Origin: Candidatus Zhuqueibacterota bacterium
GTDB taxonomy: Bacteria; Zhuqueibacterota; Zhuqueibacteria; Oceanimicrobiales; Oceanimicrobiaceae
DNA length: 43,449 nucleotides
Assembly: GCA_029262005.1 (NCBI GenBank)
Contig: JAJDAG010000195.1
Location: forward strand, 1-43,449
Direction: 5' to 3'
Program-made: the position numbers and the translations under genes
The notes under the pieces: model-generated
Told to the model about the DNA's origin: nothing
What the model saw: the letters and a program-made list of their open reading frames with translations, nothing else
Database searches by the model: none
Shown here: positions 42,001 through 43,449 of the stretch, piece after piece
How positions within the stretch are numbered: position 1 is the stretch's first letter
Layout: every line of letters begins with the position of its first letter

Positions 42001-43449
42001 AACGCCAAGCTGCGCCTGACCGTAGCCGACAGCAGCAACGATGGTAGTAATAGCGGTGGTGAAGTTTTCCCCGCCTCCAACAACTTTGGCAACACAACAA
42101 CACCGTGGCGAGAGGGAACTCTTACTTTTGCCAATGCACCGAATTTCTTCCCGCCGGCCCTGGCTGGCAGCGGCGCTGTACTACCGAGTCAAACGGTTGA
42201 ATTTGATGTCACATCTGCTGTGTCAGGTAACGGCGACGTTAGTTTCGCGGTTACAAGCAACTCAGCAGATCGGGTTAAATATTTTATGAAAGAAGGCAAT
42301 ATTGCGCCGCGCCTGCTCGTTAGCACGCAAACGCTTACTCCGAATATTCCGCCGGTTGCAGTGGCCGATACTGTCATTACCATCAAAAACACGCCGGTAA
42401 ATATCGACGTTACAGTCAATGACAGCGACCCTGACGGCAGCATCGATCCAAGCAGCGTCACGGTTGTTTTGCCGGCGGCAAGCGGCACAACCAGTGTCAA
42501 CAATGTCACCGGTGAAGTCACTTACACGCCAAACACAGATTACGCAGGCAGCGATTTTTTTAACTACGTTATCAGGGATACGGAGGGCGCTCTTTCTAAC
42601 TCAGTCTCTGTGCTTATTCAGATTAATGGACAGAATCAGCCACCGGTCACACTACCGGACTCAGCCGGTGCCGGATTTGAAACCGCAGTAGCCATTGACG
42701 TGACTGCCAACGATTACGATCAGGAAGGCAGCGTCGATAAATCCACGGTAGTAATTGTACAGCAGCCGGACAGTGGCGCAGTCAGCGTGAGCAATCAAAC
42801 CGGCATTATTACTTACACGCCCGTCACTGGATTCTTTGGCAAAGACACCCTCACTTATTCTGTGGATGACAACCTCGGCGCAACTTCAGCTGAAACAGAA
42901 GTAGTAATAACGGTGCGTCCGCCCAATTCTGCTCCCGTGACCTTAAATGATACCGCTTTAACGCCTGAGGACACACCCGTTGTCATCGATGTGCTGGCGA
43001 ATGACACGGACGCCGACGGCAGCATCGCCACAAACACAGTGCAAATAACCACGCCGACGACAAACGGAAATACCGTCGTAAATCCTGCTTCCGGCCTCAT
43101 CACATACTCGCCTGACAACGGATTTATTGGCCTCGACACATTTTCCTACACCGTTGACGATAACGAAGGCGCAACATCCAGCCCGGCCACAGTCTCGGTT
43201 ACGGTTACGCGAGCGCCCCAGCTCACAACACTCAGTTTCCAACCTACTGAAGATGGACAGGTTCGGCACACATCGCCCGGATCAAACTATGGCAGTAAAG
43301 GCACAGGAAAAATTGAAAACAGGAAATTCAGCGCCTTTCTTAAATTTGATGTGGCCGGCTTGACAGATCCCGTTTTCAATGCCAAACTACAATTCAAAGT
43401 GGCTGACGGCCCGGACGATGGCAGCGACAGCGGTGGCGCTGTCTACCCC
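36061..43449 (+). CDS. Giant secreted FG-GAP/ASPIC protein with DNRLRE and Ig-like repeats (3' end outside window)
   Basis: One frame is followed from the ATG to the window edge, giving 2463 codons without a stop seen. A signal peptide (about 1-24, ending LSLAQ) leads to seven FG-GAP repeats (WGDYNGDGFPDLYVAN-type, about 40-390) and an ASPIC/UnbV domain (about 390-485), the same layout as the protein at 10748. A repeating block then follows: a DNRLRE/CBM96-like domain of about 160 residues (ending VKYLMKEG) plus tandem Ig/cadherin-like domains of about 95 residues (NQPPIAVNDQ, then ITYTPN-GF-G-D-F-Y-V-DNEG). DNRLRE copies begin near 37528, 38611, 39691, 40771, 41857 and 43234. Eleven Ig-like domains are visible. 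Probably a calcium-stiffened adhesin or cell-surface fibre. A C-terminal sorting domain is expected beyond the window. Confidence 0.93.
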   Translation, partial: MRKIKKTRQCVKFMTVCLTLCATGLSLAQTNTFTQVTTGDIVTNGGSSLSASWGDYNGDGFPDLYVANKGFESNFLYTNNGDTAFTRETFGDIVNDFNSAEAATWGDFNGDGHIDLFVCFLGINNRLYKNNGNGTFSPQTTGAVVNDGGASRNAAWGDFNADGYLDLFVANDSGQNNFLYKNNGNETFTKITTGAIVSDGKDASAGVWGDFNNDGLLDLFVANTNNTNNGLFLNTGNGIFTEITTGSVVNDGKSSQSASWVDIDNDGDLDLFVTNLAEKSALHMNNGNGSFTPVTNDTLVKVSGNFISAAWADIENDGDLDVFLTVDSGDNALFINDGSGGFTRDNSTALTSGGGASRGAAWADVDADGDQDLFVANDGGNNFLYANQGNSNNWLNVKLIGVLTNRAGIGSKVRINANINGNNIWQTREISSQTNRNGQNSCNASFGLGDATIIDSLIVEWPSGELESKINVSVNQFLSIQEDVGLKRFSFQPIDDGQIKVGDANSAFGNKATGKVEKNRFKTFLKFKIQGLNGSVVSAKLKLVVSSGQDDGSDDGGSLYRATNTISGSNIAWQEETLTGGNVPDITGAPIAGAGAVSLGQTVEFDVTNIVVIDSTYSFALASNSTDYVKYLMKEGLVSPQLVVDVVSNGGNLPPIAEDDLVATRLDQTLNFNVAINDHDIDGSVDTTSVDIITLPVNGQAVLAPNGWINYTPNSGFLGSDSLTYTIKDDEGDTSNVAKVTILVSPANQPPIAVNDQDVINNEEISVIDVTDNDQDLDGAIDRTTVALVTPPADGTTGIDPQTGAITYTPNPNFIGTEIFSYTVNDNEGLTSNPANVLISVSDAPRIQTLIFQPSADGQVKVTSPGVNYGSKSTAKVEANLFSTYLKFNVQGLQGQVQASTLRLRVGDNPGDGGTQGGLVFSVSNNFAGTSTPWTEMALNYTNSPPTNTIFFHQIGGVSASELVEIDLTTIIQSDGVYSFAIESNLADQVKYLMKESIDPPELEITALSTLGNIAPIANDDSVRTRIDTPFTFDVSANDIDANGTVDPTTITLLTQTTHGVLQLNPTNGLITYTPDTGFIGQDIFSYDILDDEGAKSNPANVFITVNPPNVGPTAVNDTTTTPQDQLVDINVAANDEDSDGVLVPGSIIIAAAPISGSAVLNNGLIRYTPNSGFNGLDTFQYVIDDNDGATSNPATVLINVAEKATINTVTFSPTDDAQVKHTSPNENYGDKATSRVVANRYSAYLKFNVIGIQGNITNALLRIKTGDAPDDGGPDGGTLYEVSNTYDGSNTPWVEDALRFNNAPVPGFPFAGIGPVDTAAFVEIDITPIVRQAGVLSFAIYSDSPDQVKYLMRESGTAPQLVVTTAYLPVNQPPVANDDSLNTRVDQFVDFNVTANDFDPDGSIDNNSVVILSNPKNGILQSGITSNLLTYTPNNGYIGQDSLTYQVSDNDFAVSNVATVSITVKPPNAAPIAVDDAAGAFDNGTSVNIAVLDNDTDDGAINAGSVQIVLPPVNGAAGVQANGEIQYSANVGYTGQDSLRYTVNDAEGAISNAATVRISVQKAPNIQTLTFYPIEDGQVRKSSPGTNYGSKSTGKVETNKFSAYFKFQVTGLTGQIGDVKLRLHVGDGANDGSNSGGEIYPASNQFGNQNSPWNEDILNFSNRPDIIGPALAAAGAVSPDTDVEFLLPGIITADGIFSFVIQTSSADQVKYLMKEGVTPPQLIIETLAFSGNRPPVANDDLVQTNLNQPVFFNLTRNDVDPDGSIDTTSVSTRSQPINGTLQAGSAANLFIYTPNSGYTGQDSFTYDVLDNEAEPSNIATVTIDVFPPNQTPVAVDDNAATTQGAAVEIDVLGNDTDSDGTLAPGSVALVAQPANGSASINPTNGKITYTPNTTFVGLGQFTYTVQDNIGAVSNAAIVRINVARAPTTETFSFKPLDDGQVRRTSPGSNYGNHGTAKIENNKFSAFLKFSVEGLTGQVTNAKLRLTVADSSNDGSNSGGEVFPASNNFGNTTTPWREGTLTFANAPNFFPPALAGSGAVLPSQTVEFDVTSAVSGNGDVSFAVTSNSADRVKYFMKEGNIAPRLLVSTQTLTPNIPPVAVADTVITIKNTPVNIDVTVNDSDPDGSIDPSSVTVVLPAASGTTSVNNVTGEVTYTPNTDYAGSDFFNYVIRDTEGALSNSVSVLIQINGQNQPPVTLPDSAGAGFETAVAIDVTANDYDQEGSVDKSTVVIVQQPDSGAVSVSNQTGIITYTPVTGFFGKDTLTYSVDDNLGATSAETEVVITVRPPNSAPVTLNDTALTPEDTPVVIDVLANDTDADGSIATNTVQITTPTTNGNTVVNPASGLITYSPDNGFIGLDTFSYTVDDNEGATSSPATVSVTVTRAPQLTTLSFQPTEDGQVRHTSPGSNYGSKGTGKIENRKFSAFLKFDVAGLTDPVFNAKLQFKVADGPDDGSDSGGAVYP
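37528..43449 (+). repeat. About 1.08-kb coding super-repeat, six DNRLRE starts
   Basis: Equivalent points of the DNRLRE domains are 1083, 1080, 1080, 1086 and 1377 bases apart. The longer fifth unit contains three rather than two Ig-like domains, an excess of 294 bases (98 codons). Similarity is also visible in the DNA, for example in repeated variants of GTAAAATATTTGATGAAAGA near each DNRLRE end. Confidence 0.85.

Noticed and set aside
36061-43449. Regular repeats that could suggest a CRISPR array or tandem satellite
   Set aside because: The period is about 1.08 kb, lies in one open frame, and corresponds to protein domains; there are no short identical repeats with spacers.

Overview
The window looks like bacterial chromosome from the FCB superphylum, with a KSB1/Calditrichota/Ignavibacteriota-like lineage most likely. 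This is inferred from two secreted proteins ending in type IX secretion (T9SS)-style sorting domains with the NPFNP motif, from CRTAC1-like FG-GAP proteins, and from the many TPR and beta-propeller proteins. No rRNA or tRNA was recognised, so the taxonomy stays an inference. I saw no transposase, phage gene or CRISPR-Cas locus.

Layout. 1-7.6 kb: largely housekeeping or metabolic genes (CapA-like enzyme, coiled-coil protein, M28 peptidase, family 5 uracil-DNA glycosylase, glycosyltransferase, elongation factor P, TPR protein). 8.1-15.4 kb: a rightward block with a Ser/Thr kinase carrying three PEGA domains, a small TPR/membrane protein, a T9SS-exported FG-GAP/ASPIC protein, and a GAF-type sigma54 activator. 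15.7-22.9 kb: two paralogous beta-helix lipoproteins flank an exported TPR-CHAT caspase-like protease that converges on an ECF sigma factor and its membrane anti-sigma factor. 23-30.9 kb: secreted beta-propeller and lipoprotein genes mixed with gene relics (a broken Asp-box gene, an orphan T9SS tail, and a Nudix/YCF48 head-to-head chimera). 31-35.6 kb: an AlkB-type alkane monooxygenase divergent from a 5'-nucleotidase, then an LVIVD-type lipoprotein. 36.1 kb to the window end: one open frame of at least 2463 codons for a giant FG-GAP/ASPIC plus DNRLRE/Ig-like repeat surface protein, truncated by the window edge.

Most notable result. The upstream regions of the two beta-helix lipoprotein genes share the same regulatory layout: a GGTGG-N8-CCACC palindrome, another CCACC exactly 33 bases from the palindrome start, and, about 160 bases from it, the near-identical sequence TGGCATGAWGGTTGAC. 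That last element resembles a sigma54 -24/-12 promoter. A gene for a sigma54 activator (13857-15368) ends just before the first copy. A third, weaker copy lies before the operon that contains the activator. My inference is a small sigma54 regulon, possibly autoregulated, that surrounds a TPR-CHAT protease and an ECF sigma/anti-sigma pair. The protease is predicted to lie on the same side of the membrane as the anti-sigma factor's C-terminal domain, so cleavage of the anti-sigma factor is a testable hypothesis. It would parallel the CRISPR-linked TPR-CHAT (Csx29)/sigma systems, but here without CRISPR.
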